DNA from: Patescibacteria group bacterium
GTDB taxonomy: Bacteria > Patescibacteriota > Microgenomatia > UBA1406 > GWC2-37-13
Direction of reading: 5' to 3'
Length of the DNA stretch: 44,775 bases
Assembly: GCA_026416375.1 (NCBI GenBank)
Contig: JAOAFI010000060.1
Span: 1 to 44,775, forward strand
This document shows, in pieces, positions 16,661-25,569 of the stretch. Below the pieces are notes generated by a model. It saw only the letters and a list, made by a program, of their open reading frames with translations, did no database searches and was not told the DNA's origin. Both the position numbers and the translations under genes were made by a program. Positions within the stretch are counted from its first letter, which is position 1. Each line of letters opens with the position of its first letter.

Positions 16661-17971
16661 ATGGAATCTTCTTCAATCAATTTTATCCCTTTTGTTTCTT
16701 TTTTAATTCTTTTAATAATTTTAATTAGTGAAAAATTTAACAGATCGATTATTACTGGAATTTTTGCTATTTTTTTTGTTGTTTTTAGTTTAATTGATTT
16801 TGAAAAAGCAATAGAAAGTATTGATTTTAATACAATTGGATTATTGATTGGAATGATGATAATTGTTTCTATAATTGCTAAAACTGGAATTTTTCAATTT
16901 TTAGCAATTAAAATGTTAAAACTTGCTAAAGGAAGACCAGTTAGATTAATGATTTATCTTTCTTTATTAACAGCTTTTTTATCAGCTTTTTTAGATAATG
17001 TAACAACTATTCTATTAATTACTCCTGTTACTTTGTATATTACTAAAATTCTTGGAATATCAGCTTTTTCAATAATTCTTTCTTTAATTTATTTTTCAAA
17101 TATAGGCGGAACAGCAACTCTTATTGGAGATCCGCCTAATATAATAATTGGAAGCGAGGCTAATTTAAGTTTTAATGATTTCTTAATTTATAATGGTCCA
17201 ATTGTTGTTATTAATATTTTTATTTCTTTAATTCTAATTTATTTTATGTTTAAAAATAAATTGAGAGAAAAAAAAGTATCTTTGAAATTGATAAAAAAAA
17301 TAAAAGAACAAAATTTAATAAAAGATAAGATATTTTTAATTAAATCTTTAATTATTTTATTTTTAGTTATTTTAGGATTTTTAACTCATAATATAACCAA
17401 AATAGAAAATTCAATAATTGCTTTAGCTGGTGCTTTTTTGATGCTTCTTACAACAACAAAAGAGCCTGATCATATATATAAAGAAATAGAATGGTCTTCG
17501 ATTTTTTTCTTTATTGGTCTTTTTATAATAATTGGATCAATTGAACATAGTGGTGTTTTAGATTTAATAGCAAGAAAAATTATTGATTTTACAGATGGAA
17601 ATGTAGAATTAACTTCTTATGCTATTTTATCTTTTGTTGGTTTAATTTCTGGATTTGTTGATAATATACCTATTACTGTTGTTTTTTCTAAAATAATTAA
17701 AGAAATTTCTTCTTCTGGAGTTGATATTTTTCCTTTATGGTGGGCTTTATCTTTAGGTGCTTGTTTTGGTGGAAATATGACTTTGATTGGTGCTTCTGCT
17801 AATATTGTTGGTATTGATATTTATAATAAAAATTTAAACGATAATAATGAAAATAATAAAACAGAAAAAATAAATTTTGGTAATTTTATGAAATATGGTT
17901 TTTTAATTACGATTATTTCTTTATTAATTAGTTTATTTTATTTAAAATTAATCTTTTTTTTAAATAAATAA
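16661..17971 (+). CDS. NhaD/ArsB-type ion transporter (SLC13-like permease)
   Basis: 436 residues with eleven or so hydrophobic helices. The paired signature FLDNVTTILLITPVT and later GFVDNIPITVVFSKII, together with GGTATLIGDPPNIIIG and GNMTLIGASANIVG, are the inverted-repeat hairpins of the ion transporter superfamily containing NhaD Na+/H+ antiporters and ArsB. Na+/H+ exchange is the more likely role, since no ars genes are near and Kup and Kef transporters are. It probably works with the CBS protein upstream. Confidence 0.8.
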   Translation: MESSSINFIPFVSFLILLIILISEKFNRSIITGIFAIFFVVFSLIDFEKAIESIDFNTIGLLIGMMIIVSIIAKTGIFQFLAIKMLKLAKGRPVRLMIYLSLLTAFLSAFLDNVTTILLITPVTLYITKILGISAFSIILSLIYFSNIGGTATLIGDPPNIIIGSEANLSFNDFLIYNGPIVVINIFISLILIYFMFKNKLREKKVSLKLIKKIKEQNLIKDKIFLIKSLIILFLVILGFLTHNITKIENSIIALAGAFLMLLTTTKEPDHIYKEIEWSSIFFFIGLFIIIGSIEHSGVLDLIARKIIDFTDGNVELTSYAILSFVGLISGFVDNIPITVVFSKIIKEISSSGVDIFPLWWALSLGACFGGNMTLIGASANIVGIDIYNKNLNDNNENNKTEKINFGNFMKYGFLITIISLLISLFYLKLIFFLNK

Positions 17972-17983
17972 AATTATTAAAAT

Positions 17984-19621
17984 ATGAAAAAACTTTTAAT
18001 TCTTGCTTTAGGAGCTTTAGGAGTTGTTTATGGAGATATTGGTACATCTCCTTTATATGCTATTAATGAAATTTTTTTTGGAAAAGAAAAAATAGTTCTT
18101 AATTTAAATAATATATTAGGAGGAATAAGTTTAGTTATTTGGTCATTAACGCTTATTGTTGCATTAAAATATATTGTTTTTGTTTTAAATGCTGATAATA
18201 ATGGTGAAGGTGGAGTTTTTGCTCTTTATGGTTTATTAAAAAAGAAAAAATTTTTTGGAGGTTCTTTTTTAATGATTCTTTTTATTTTTGCTTCTGGTCT
18301 TCTTTTTGGAGACGGTTTTATCACGCCGGCAATTAGTGTAATATCAGCTATTGAAGGATTAAAATTAGCAACGCCTATTTTTGAACCTTATATTATACCT
18401 ATTACTATAATTGTTTTAACAATTCTTTTTAGTATTCAAAGCCGAGGAACTGGAAAAATTGGTTCTGTTTTTGGTCCGATTATTATTTTTTGGTTTTTGT
18501 CTATTGGTCTTTTAGGTTTAAATCAAGTTTTAAATAATCCTTTGATTCTTAAAGCTTTTAATCCTTATTATGCGTTTAATTTTATTTTTAATCATGATTT
18601 ATTGACTAATTTATCAGTTATGGGAGCGGTAATGCTTGTTATAACTGGAGGCGAAGCGATGTATGCTGACATGGGTCATTTTGGTAAAAAACCAATTAGA
18701 ATTGCTTGGTTTTCTTTAGTTTATCCATCTTTACTTTTGAATTATTTAGGTCAAGGAGCATATCTTTTAAGCAAAAAGCCAGTTTTTTACGGAAATATAT
18801 TTTTTAGTTTAGTGCCAAAAAAAATAATTTATCCAATGGTTGGTTTATCAACAATGGCAACGATTATTGCTTCTCAAGCTTTAATATCAGGTGTTTTTTC
18901 TTTAACAACTCAAGCAATTAATTTAAATTTGTTGCCAAAAATGCCAATTAAGCATACTAACAAAGATCATCATGGTCAAATTTATGTTAATTTTATTAAT
19001 TGGTTTTTATTTTTTGGTTGTGTAAGTTTGATTTTAATTTTTAAAAGCAGTTCTGCTTTAGCTTCTGTTTATGGATTGGCTGTTTCTGGTGATATGATTA
19101 TTAATTCATTAGGAATGTTTTTTATTGCTGTTTTGTATTGGAAATGGAGCAAATTAAAATCTTTTATAATTTTTGGTTTCTTTGCTTTAATTGAAATAAG
19201 TTTTTTATTTGCAAATTCTTTAAAAATATTTCAAGGAGGATATATTCCTTTATTAATTGCTATAATTTTTGCATTAATTATGATTATTTGGAATTGGGGA
19301 ACAAAAATAAAAAATTCAATAGAAGAATTTATAAATAGAAAAAATTTGTTAATGAAAGATTTAATAGAAATAAAAAAGAACATAACAAAAACTTATACAA
19401 TAGATCGTTCGAGTATATTTTTAAGTCAAAATTTTATTGATGATTTAAACGATAATATTCCTTTAACTTTAAATATCTTTTATAAAAGATATAAACAATT
19501 GCCAAAAGATATTGTTATTTTATATGTTAATATTGATCAGGAAAATCCTCATTTGCAAGAAAAAAGATATGAAATAAAAAAATTTTTGAAAACGGTAAAA
19601 AAGGAAGCATTTTTTCTGTAA
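17984..19621 (+). CDS. kup: Kup potassium uptake protein, truncated by a frameshift
   Basis: 545 residues covering the twelve-helix membrane domain of KUP/HAK/KT transporters. The N-terminus has GVVYGDIGTSPLYAINEIFFG, followed by NGEGGVFALYGL, FGDGFITPAISVISAIEGL and GGEAMYADMGHFG. The cytoplasmic domain starts but stops early at TAA 19621, right after a T6 run (19610-19615). The missing end is encoded in the -1 frame immediately after. K+/H+ symport into the cell is the family role. Whether the full protein is made depends on frameshifting, or on the indel being an artefact. Confidence 0.88.
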   Translation: MKKLLILALGALGVVYGDIGTSPLYAINEIFFGKEKIVLNLNNILGGISLVIWSLTLIVALKYIVFVLNADNNGEGGVFALYGLLKKKKFFGGSFLMILFIFASGLLFGDGFITPAISVISAIEGLKLATPIFEPYIIPITIIVLTILFSIQSRGTGKIGSVFGPIIIFWFLSIGLLGLNQVLNNPLILKAFNPYYAFNFIFNHDLLTNLSVMGAVMLVITGGEAMYADMGHFGKKPIRIAWFSLVYPSLLLNYLGQGAYLLSKKPVFYGNIFFSLVPKKIIYPMVGLSTMATIIASQALISGVFSLTTQAINLNLLPKMPIKHTNKDHHGQIYVNFINWFLFFGCVSLILIFKSSSALASVYGLAVSGDMIINSLGMFFIAVLYWKWSKLKSFIIFGFFALIEISFLFANSLKIFQGGYIPLLIAIIFALIMIIWNWGTKIKNSIEEFINRKNLLMKDLIEIKKNITKTYTIDRSSIFLSQNFIDDLNDNIPLTLNIFYKRYKQLPKDIVILYVNIDQENPHLQEKRYEIKKFLKTVKKEAFFL

Positions 19622-19638
19622 AAATTAATTTTGGTTTT

Positions 19639-19914
19639 ATGGAAGAGCCTAATGTAGAAGAAATCCTTGAAGATTTAGCAAAAGAAAAAGAATTAAAAAT
19701 TGATGTTAAACATGAAAAATGGCTTATTCATGCAATTAATAAGAGACTTTTGTATAAGAAGCCAATAACATTGTTTACAAGATTAAAATTTTTTATTTAT
19801 AATTTGTTAGATTCTTTTTCATTAAAAGCAGATAGATATTTTGGTTTAGGTCACGAAGAAGAATTAACTGTTGAAGTAATACCTGTTATTTTTTTTGATA
19901 AAAATAATAAATAA
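19639..19914 (+). pseudogene. Detached C-terminal domain of Kup (-1 frame)
   Basis: 91 residues from ATG 19639. The frame is open upstream and reads SVKINFGFMEEPNVEEIL, the conserved GFMEEPxV block of Kup C-terminal domains. The end, ADRYFGLGHEEELTVE, matches the YFGLPPNRVVELG region. Joining it in the -1 frame to the preceding gene restores a protein near the usual Kup length (about 640 residues). It is either a broken gene end, a separately made fragment, or the product of programmed or transcriptional slippage at T6. Confidence 0.7.
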
Positions 19915-19946
19915 AATATAAATAAATATTAAATATTTTATTTTTT

Positions 19947-21176
19947 TTATTGTTTGCAATGATCATAACTACATAATTCATTATTGCAACAAATAGACTC
20001 GTTTTTTAATATTTTTATTATTCTCCACAAATTTCTTAAAAGTGAACTTTTTAAATAAATAAAATCATTTGGTTTTAAGATGTTTTTTAAAATTTTAGAA
20101 GCTTCAAAAACATCGTCAGCATAAAAAATGTTATTTTTTGGAAAGCCAAGATTAATAGCTTCATTTATAGTATATTTTCGATAATCTCCTACTCCAATTA
20201 TAATATCTGGCGGAAATTTAACTAAAGTTTTAGCTGTTTTTTTATGCTCTATTATTGGATCATAAAGTTCGCCCATTACTCCTAAAACAGCAATTTTTCT
20301 ACCTTTTTTGTAAGGAATTTCATAAAAAGTTTTTAGTCCTTCATCTGTTGATTTTGGATTGGCGCGAAGAGAATCATTTAAAATAAGAGTTTTTAATGGT
20401 CCTTTTTCAATATTCATTCTTCCTTTAAGAGGTTTTAAAGATTTAAGAGTTTTTTTAATTAAAAAATAAGCTTTTTTTGGATTGTTAAATATATTTATAA
20501 GGCAAGAGAAAATAGCAGAAAAATTATAAGCATGATGTCTGCCGATAAGCTTAGTTTTGAATTTATAGTTTTTATTTTTATATTTTAAGATAAACTCTGT
20601 TCCTTGAATTGTTATTTTTATTTTTTTTGGATCAAAATAAACTTGACAGTTTTTTTTGTCAGTGCCATAGAAAAATATATTTGCTTTAGTAAAAGGCGCC
20701 ATTTTTTTTACATTTTCATCATCCCAATTTAAAATAGCTACCCCATTTTTATTAGGAAGATTTTCAATTAATTTTCTTTTTTCTTTAATTAAATTATCAA
20801 TAGATCCAAAATGTTCTTTGTCTGTGTGAACCGGTGAGATACCAGTAATAATTCCAATTTTCGGTTTAGCAATTTCAAGATGTTTGTCCATTTCTCCAAT
20901 ATGATCAACTCCCAGCTCCCAAACAATATATTTAGTCCAAGGCTTAACCTTTAAAGCAGTTATTGGAACATTAAAGTTGGTGTCTAAATTAGTATCAGTG
21001 ACAATAGTTGGTCCGTCATTTTTTAAAATTTTAGCTAATGTTTGGGTAACTGAGGTTTTTCCTTGAGAGCCAGTAATACCGATTTGAAGGGGATGAAAAA
21101 AAGAAAGCCAGTTTTTGGCAATTAATCGGCGGGGTTGGTGATAAATTTTTTTTAAACCTTGTGTTTGATAGGACAT
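19947..21176 (-). CDS. Mur ligase family protein, MurF-like without N-terminal domain
   Basis: 409 residues. The ATP-binding loop GITGSQGKTS comes at residues 33-42, whereas MurF normally has about 100 residues of UDP-MurNAc-binding domain before it. The central motif VWELGVDHIGEMD, GIITGISPVHTDKEHFGS, the LILNDSLRANPKS segment and VLGVMGELYD all fit MurF (UDP-MurNAc-tripeptide:D-Ala-D-Ala ligase). The loss of the N-terminal domain leaves substrate recognition open. The tail carries a Cys/His cluster (CCNNELCSYDHC) not typical of Mur ligases. It is divergent from the Nudix gene. Confidence 0.75.
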   Translation of the reverse strand: MSYQTQGLKKIYHQPRRLIAKNWLSFFHPLQIGITGSQGKTSVTQTLAKILKNDGPTIVTDTNLDTNFNVPITALKVKPWTKYIVWELGVDHIGEMDKHLEIAKPKIGIITGISPVHTDKEHFGSIDNLIKEKRKLIENLPNKNGVAILNWDDENVKKMAPFTKANIFFYGTDKKNCQVYFDPKKIKITIQGTEFILKYKNKNYKFKTKLIGRHHAYNFSAIFSCLINIFNNPKKAYFLIKKTLKSLKPLKGRMNIEKGPLKTLILNDSLRANPKSTDEGLKTFYEIPYKKGRKIAVLGVMGELYDPIIEHKKTAKTLVKFPPDIIIGVGDYRKYTINEAINLGFPKNNIFYADDVFEASKILKNILKPNDFIYLKSSLLRNLWRIIKILKNESICCNNELCSYDHCKQ

Positions 21177-21199
21177 TTATAAATTTTATCAAATTAATC

Positions 21200-21227
21200 T
21201 TGAATTTTCTATATTTTTTTATATACT
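21200..21227 (+). promoter_or_regulatory. Promoter of the Nudix gene
   Basis: TTGAAT (21200-21205), a 16 bp spacer and TATACT (21222-21227), with ATG at 21241. An overlapping TATAAG (21227-21232) is an alternative -10. Either gives a leader of a few nucleotides. Confidence 0.5.
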
Positions 21228-21240
21228 ATAAGATAATTTT

Positions 21241-23415
21241 ATGATAGAACGTGTAGTTCAAGAAATTCCAAAAAGATTAGTTAGTCGATCTTTTGTGATG
21301 GCTTTAGCTCAGGCTAAAGAAATATATCAATATCTTTTTCAACCAGGCGAAAGGTTAATTGATCAAAAAACAGAAAAACCAGAAGATTTTAGTTTTTTAA
21401 GATTTCTTTTAGCAAAAAAAACTTCTCCAGAAAAAGAGGGCGAAAGGTTAACTTTTTTTGGAGGTAATATTAACCCAAATGAGGATGTTATTGAGGCTGT
21501 TCAAAGAGAGATAATTGAAGAATTAGGAATCACTACTATTGGTATTGGTGATTCTAAAAGATTTCCAATAACCTTATTTAATTTAGGCGAATATAATTAT
21601 TATTTTAGATTTAATGGACAAGTCATAAGTCGAAGATTGATATTAAACGGAATATATGTTTTACCTGATGAAGATGGTACTTTAGTTGGAGACAAAAAAA
21701 TTAAAGATGTAATTAGTGTTTCTTTAGAAGACTTAATAAATCTAGTAAATGGTGGAGATTTTGATGGTTTGAGTCTTGAAGAACATCTAAGACTTAATGA
21801 AAAAGGATCAAGGGATATTTTTCAAAATCATGAAACAAGATTTTTTATTTCTCCTTATAGTATTAAATTACGTCGACGTATTTTTAATGAAAGTTTGAAA
21901 TGGTTTGAACATATTAATAATTATTTAAAAAGAAGATTTGAAAAAATAAAAGAAGAAAATCCCAATATGACTTTTGATGATTTTAAAAAAGTTTATCGAA
22001 AAGAGTTGTTAAGATTTATGAAAAATGGAATAGAAAAAACATTAAAAAGAAAAGATATTGTTAAAGAAGGACAAGAAGAAGAAACAAAGATAATATCAGA
22101 AGAATCTTCATCAGAAGAAGCTTTAAAAATTAAAGAAGGTTTAAACAGAGGGTTTTTAGGAACAGATATCCTATATTTTTTACCACAAATAATAGAAGGA
22201 TTATTAGAAGGATATGATTTAAACTTTCTTTTATCAGATACAACTGAAGCAACACAGGCTTTTTTTCAGTATTTCTCTAATTTTCTTAGGGAAAAAAACC
22301 AACAAATAAAGGAAATAAGAAAGGCTAACACATTAGAAGAAAGAAACAGATTGATTTCAGAATTCAATTCTTTTCTTTTAGAAATTTTACAGCAAGATTT
22401 TGGTATTTCAAAAGAAGAGATTGATTTAACATTTGCTTATTTCCATAATTTTTGGGGGGAGATTGAAAATACTTTAAAAAACGCTGACCCAAATCTTACT
22501 CAAGGTTTAGTTCAAAATTATCGTTTATTAAATGAAGTTTCAAATGCTTCTTTGGGAAAGCTTATTTTATTAATGTTTGGAATAATTGGTTTTAATAGAG
22601 AAAAAACATTTCAAAAACAATTAATGTTTGAAGCAGGAAGGCAGTTAGTTTTAATTATGAAAGGATTTTTATCTGTTAGGTATTTTTTTGAAAGGACAAG
22701 TTCGACTTCTTTAGATAAAATTTCTTCTGCTATTGAATCTTTTTTTGGCAAGCCCGTTAATGTAAATGAGGTTGTTTATCAGAATGAAAAAGGACAAGAA
22801 AGAAAGATAATAGCGAATATGAGAAATGGAAATATTGGACCAACAATTGTTGATCAAAAGCCACCAAAAAGTTGGTTTTCTTATTTAAGAAAAGCTTTCA
22901 AAGAAATGCCTGAAAAAATAGAAGACTATCTTTCATATAGTATTGTTTATTTAGGTGAGAAGGATAAAGATTATTTTATTAGAGATTTAATAAATGATAA
23001 TTTTAAGGAAAAATTGAAAAGCTTTTTAGAATTTCAATTTCCAACAAGTCGGATAGAAATAACAGAAAAATCAACATTTGGTTTAAGAGAGTTTGTGCAA
23101 GGAACAAAAAAACAAGAAGGTAAAAGAACAGGTTCGCAGGGTAAAAGAATTGTAGCAATGAAATATAGAATTAAAATAAATAATCAAATAGCTGAGTTGC
23201 TTATTTATCCTTATCTATCTACTGTTAGAAGCGCATGCGACGATAATGGTTGGTGGATGGGATGGTTAGAAAAAAGAAATGATGATGATGATTATGTGGT
23301 TAGAAGAATGTTAGCTGGCGAAAAAGGAATTCCTTCTTTTTATGATTTGTTATTTCCATTTCAAATATATCCTCAATTATATTTAGATAGATTAAGATCA
23401 AATTATCATTTGTAA
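21241..23415 (+). CDS. Large Nudix-domain protein of unknown function
   Basis: 724 residues. A complete Nudix box (G75-x5-E81-x7-R89-E-I-I-E-E-L-G-I97) marks an N-terminal hydrolase domain (about 45-190) expected to cleave nucleoside-diphosphate-linked substrates with Mg2+. Nudix enzymes are usually 150-250 residues, so the remaining ~500 residues are unusual. They are mostly helical and charged (200-480) and end in a domain (about 580-724) with RSACDDNGWWMGWLEKRND. I recognise no second domain. It has its own promoter and is divergent from the MurF-like gene. Confidence 0.75.
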   Translation: MIERVVQEIPKRLVSRSFVMALAQAKEIYQYLFQPGERLIDQKTEKPEDFSFLRFLLAKKTSPEKEGERLTFFGGNINPNEDVIEAVQREIIEELGITTIGIGDSKRFPITLFNLGEYNYYFRFNGQVISRRLILNGIYVLPDEDGTLVGDKKIKDVISVSLEDLINLVNGGDFDGLSLEEHLRLNEKGSRDIFQNHETRFFISPYSIKLRRRIFNESLKWFEHINNYLKRRFEKIKEENPNMTFDDFKKVYRKELLRFMKNGIEKTLKRKDIVKEGQEEETKIISEESSSEEALKIKEGLNRGFLGTDILYFLPQIIEGLLEGYDLNFLLSDTTEATQAFFQYFSNFLREKNQQIKEIRKANTLEERNRLISEFNSFLLEILQQDFGISKEEIDLTFAYFHNFWGEIENTLKNADPNLTQGLVQNYRLLNEVSNASLGKLILLMFGIIGFNREKTFQKQLMFEAGRQLVLIMKGFLSVRYFFERTSSTSLDKISSAIESFFGKPVNVNEVVYQNEKGQERKIIANMRNGNIGPTIVDQKPPKSWFSYLRKAFKEMPEKIEDYLSYSIVYLGEKDKDYFIRDLINDNFKEKLKSFLEFQFPTSRIEITEKSTFGLREFVQGTKKQEGKRTGSQGKRIVAMKYRIKINNQIAELLIYPYLSTVRSACDDNGWWMGWLEKRNDDDDYVVRRMLAGEKGIPSFYDLLFPFQIYPQLYLDRLRSNYHL

Positions 23416-23424
23416 AAACAATAG

Positions 23425-24174
23425 TTATAAATTTAAAAGAAAATACATAATTAAAATTCCAAAAATAAAAGCTAAAATTTGTTTTATACTTTTTTTTAAT
23501 TCAACTTCTTTGTGAAGTTCGGGAATTAAATCAGATCCGGCAATATAAATAAAATTACCAGCAGCAAAAGGAACAAGATATAAAAGAAGATTATTTATTT
23601 TTTGATTTAAAAAAATTCCAATTAAAGCGCCTATAATCGAAGAAAGAGCTGTTAAAAAATTTAAAAATAAAGCTTTTTTTATTTTAAATCCTCCATGAAC
23701 TAAAACTCCAAAATCTCCTATTTCTTGAGGAATTTCATGAAAAATAACTGCTAAAGTGGTGGCAATTCCAGTTTTAATATCTAAAAAATAAGCTGAAGCA
23801 ATGGTTAAACCATCAATAATATTATGAAAAAAATCTCCCCATAAATTCATAAAAACAAAAGGATGAATATGGTTTTTGGTAATTGGCATATGACAATGTC
23901 TCCAACAAATAATTTTTTCTAAAATAAAAGAAAAAAGAATTCCTGATAATATTGAAAATGAAATTATTAAAGTAAAGCCGTTTTCTTTGATTAATTCAGG
24001 CAATAAATGGATAAAAACATCTCCAAGCAAAGCACCGGCTGAAAAAGAAACAAAATAAATAAGAAAATTTTTTAATTTTTCTTTTTTAATAGTTAAAGTT
24101 AATATTCCAGCAAAAGAAAGTAGGCTTACAAAAAATACTGATAAAAATATATAAAGAAAATTATTAAAAATCAT
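23425..24174 (-). CDS. ZIP-family divalent metal transporter
   Basis: 249 residues with eight hydrophobic helices. The metal-site helices are clear: FFHNIIDGLTIA (about 118-129) and FHEIPQEIGDFGVLVHGG (about 144-161), matching the HNxxDG and HExPxExGD motifs of ZIP transporters. A His-rich loop (CWRHCHMPITKNHIH) precedes helix 4. It should import Zn2+ or another divalent ion. It is divergent from the photolyase with a 24 bp gap, so promoters overlap. Confidence 0.88.
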   Translation of the reverse strand: MIFNNFLYIFLSVFFVSLLSFAGILTLTIKKEKLKNFLIYFVSFSAGALLGDVFIHLLPELIKENGFTLIISFSILSGILFSFILEKIICWRHCHMPITKNHIHPFVFMNLWGDFFHNIIDGLTIASAYFLDIKTGIATTLAVIFHEIPQEIGDFGVLVHGGFKIKKALFLNFLTALSSIIGALIGIFLNQKINNLLLYLVPFAAGNFIYIAGSDLIPELHKEVELKKSIKQILAFIFGILIMYFLLNL

Positions 24175-24184
24175 ATTGTAAAAT

Positions 24185-24190
24185 TATAAC
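24185..24190 (+). promoter_or_regulatory. -10 box of the photolyase gene
   Basis: TATAAC, 8 nt before the ATG at 24199, in a 24 bp divergent gap. No clear -35 is seen. A leaderless transcript is implied. Confidence 0.4.
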
Positions 24191-24198
24191 ATAGATTT

Positions 24199-25569
24199 AT
24201 GTATAAAGAAAGAATTAAAAAATTAAATTCTAAAGAAGTAAATTTATCTGGAAAATATGTTTTTTATTGGGTTCAAACTGGTTTAAGAATAGATTATAAC
24301 TATTCACTTGAGTTTGCTATTAATCAAGCTAATAAATTAAAAAAACCACTTGTGGTTTTTTTTGGATTAAAAGAATTTAAATTTTCTAATTTAAGACAAT
24401 ATCAATTTTTAAAAGAAGGAATTTTAGAATATAAAAAAAATTTAGAAAAAATAGGTTCTAATTTTTTAATAAAAAGAATAAAAAATTTTGATGAAATATT
24501 AGATTTTGCAAATGATGCTTGTTTAATTATTTCTGATTTTGGTTATTTAAAAAAACAAAGATTTTGGCGTTATTATTTATCATCAAAAGCAAATGTTTCT
24601 TTTTTTGAAGTTGAAAACGATACTGTTTTTCCATTAAAAATTATTTCTTCAAAAAAAATAAGTTTTGCTTTTCAAATAAGAAAAAAAATTTTTAATGCTC
24701 TTCCCTACTTTGTTAGAATTTTTAATCTTCCTGAAATTAAAAATAAAGAAAAAATCTTTTTTCAATCAAAAAAAGAAATAGAAGAATTATTTGATCAATT
24801 AAAAATTGATAAAAAAGTATATCCTTCTTTTTTTATTGGCGGAGAGCTTGAGGCAGAGAAAAAATTAAAAGAATTTATTGAGAGTAAGTTAAGTTATTAT
24901 AAAAATTATAGAGGCAATCCATCAAAAAATTTTCAATCTGATTTGTCAGCTTATCTTCATTTTGGTTTTATTTCACCTGTTAAAATTATCAATCAAATTT
25001 TAAAAAAATATCCAATAAGAGATGAAAATGTTATTTCTTTTTTTAATGAGCTTTTAATTTGGAGAGAGTTAGCTCGTAATTTTGTTTATTTTGAAGAAAA
25101 TTATGATAATTGGAAAAATTTACCGCAATGGTCGATTAATACTTTAGATTATCATCAAAAAGATAAAAGAGAGTATGTTTATTCTCTTGAAGATTTAGAA
25201 AATGCAAAAACTCACGATAAATATTGGAATGCTTGTCAAAAAGAGATGCTTATTGCTGGCAAAATGCATAATTATATGAGAATGTATTGGGCAAAAAAAG
25301 TGATTGAATGGACTAAGGATTGGCGTCAGGCTTATGATTGGTTAGTTTATCTTAATGATAAATATGAACTTGATGGTCGAGATCCAAATGGTTATGCTGG
25401 AATTGCTTGGAGTTTTGGCCAATTTGATCATCCTTGGAATGAAAGAAAGATATTTGGAAAGGTAAGATATATGAATGATAAAGGTTTAGAAAGAAAATTT
25501 GAAATGAAGGATTATTTGAAAAAAATAGAAAATCTAGAAAAAAATTCAAAAAATAAACTTGAAAGATAA
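24199..25569 (+). CDS. phrB: Class II CPD photolyase
   Basis: 456 residues. The N-terminal Rossmann domain has YVFYWVQTGLRIDYNYSLEF; the C-terminal FAD domain has SDLSAYLHFGFISP, ELLIWRELARNFVYF, GKMHNYMRMYWAKKVIEWT and DGRDPNGYAGIAWSFG, then FGKVRYMN. These are hallmarks of class II photolyases, which use light and FADH- to reverse cyclobutane pyrimidine dimers. It faces the carotenoid operon and overlaps the lycopene cyclase gene tail to tail by 58 bp. Pairing with carotenoid genes fits a light-exposed life. Confidence 0.92.
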   Translation: MYKERIKKLNSKEVNLSGKYVFYWVQTGLRIDYNYSLEFAINQANKLKKPLVVFFGLKEFKFSNLRQYQFLKEGILEYKKNLEKIGSNFLIKRIKNFDEILDFANDACLIISDFGYLKKQRFWRYYLSSKANVSFFEVENDTVFPLKIISSKKISFAFQIRKKIFNALPYFVRIFNLPEIKNKEKIFFQSKKEIEELFDQLKIDKKVYPSFFIGGELEAEKKLKEFIESKLSYYKNYRGNPSKNFQSDLSAYLHFGFISPVKIINQILKKYPIRDENVISFFNELLIWRELARNFVYFEENYDNWKNLPQWSINTLDYHQKDKREYVYSLEDLENAKTHDKYWNACQKEMLIAGKMHNYMRMYWAKKVIEWTKDWRQAYDWLVYLNDKYELDGRDPNGYAGIAWSFGQFDHPWNERKIFGKVRYMNDKGLERKFEMKDYLKKIENLEKNSKNKLER

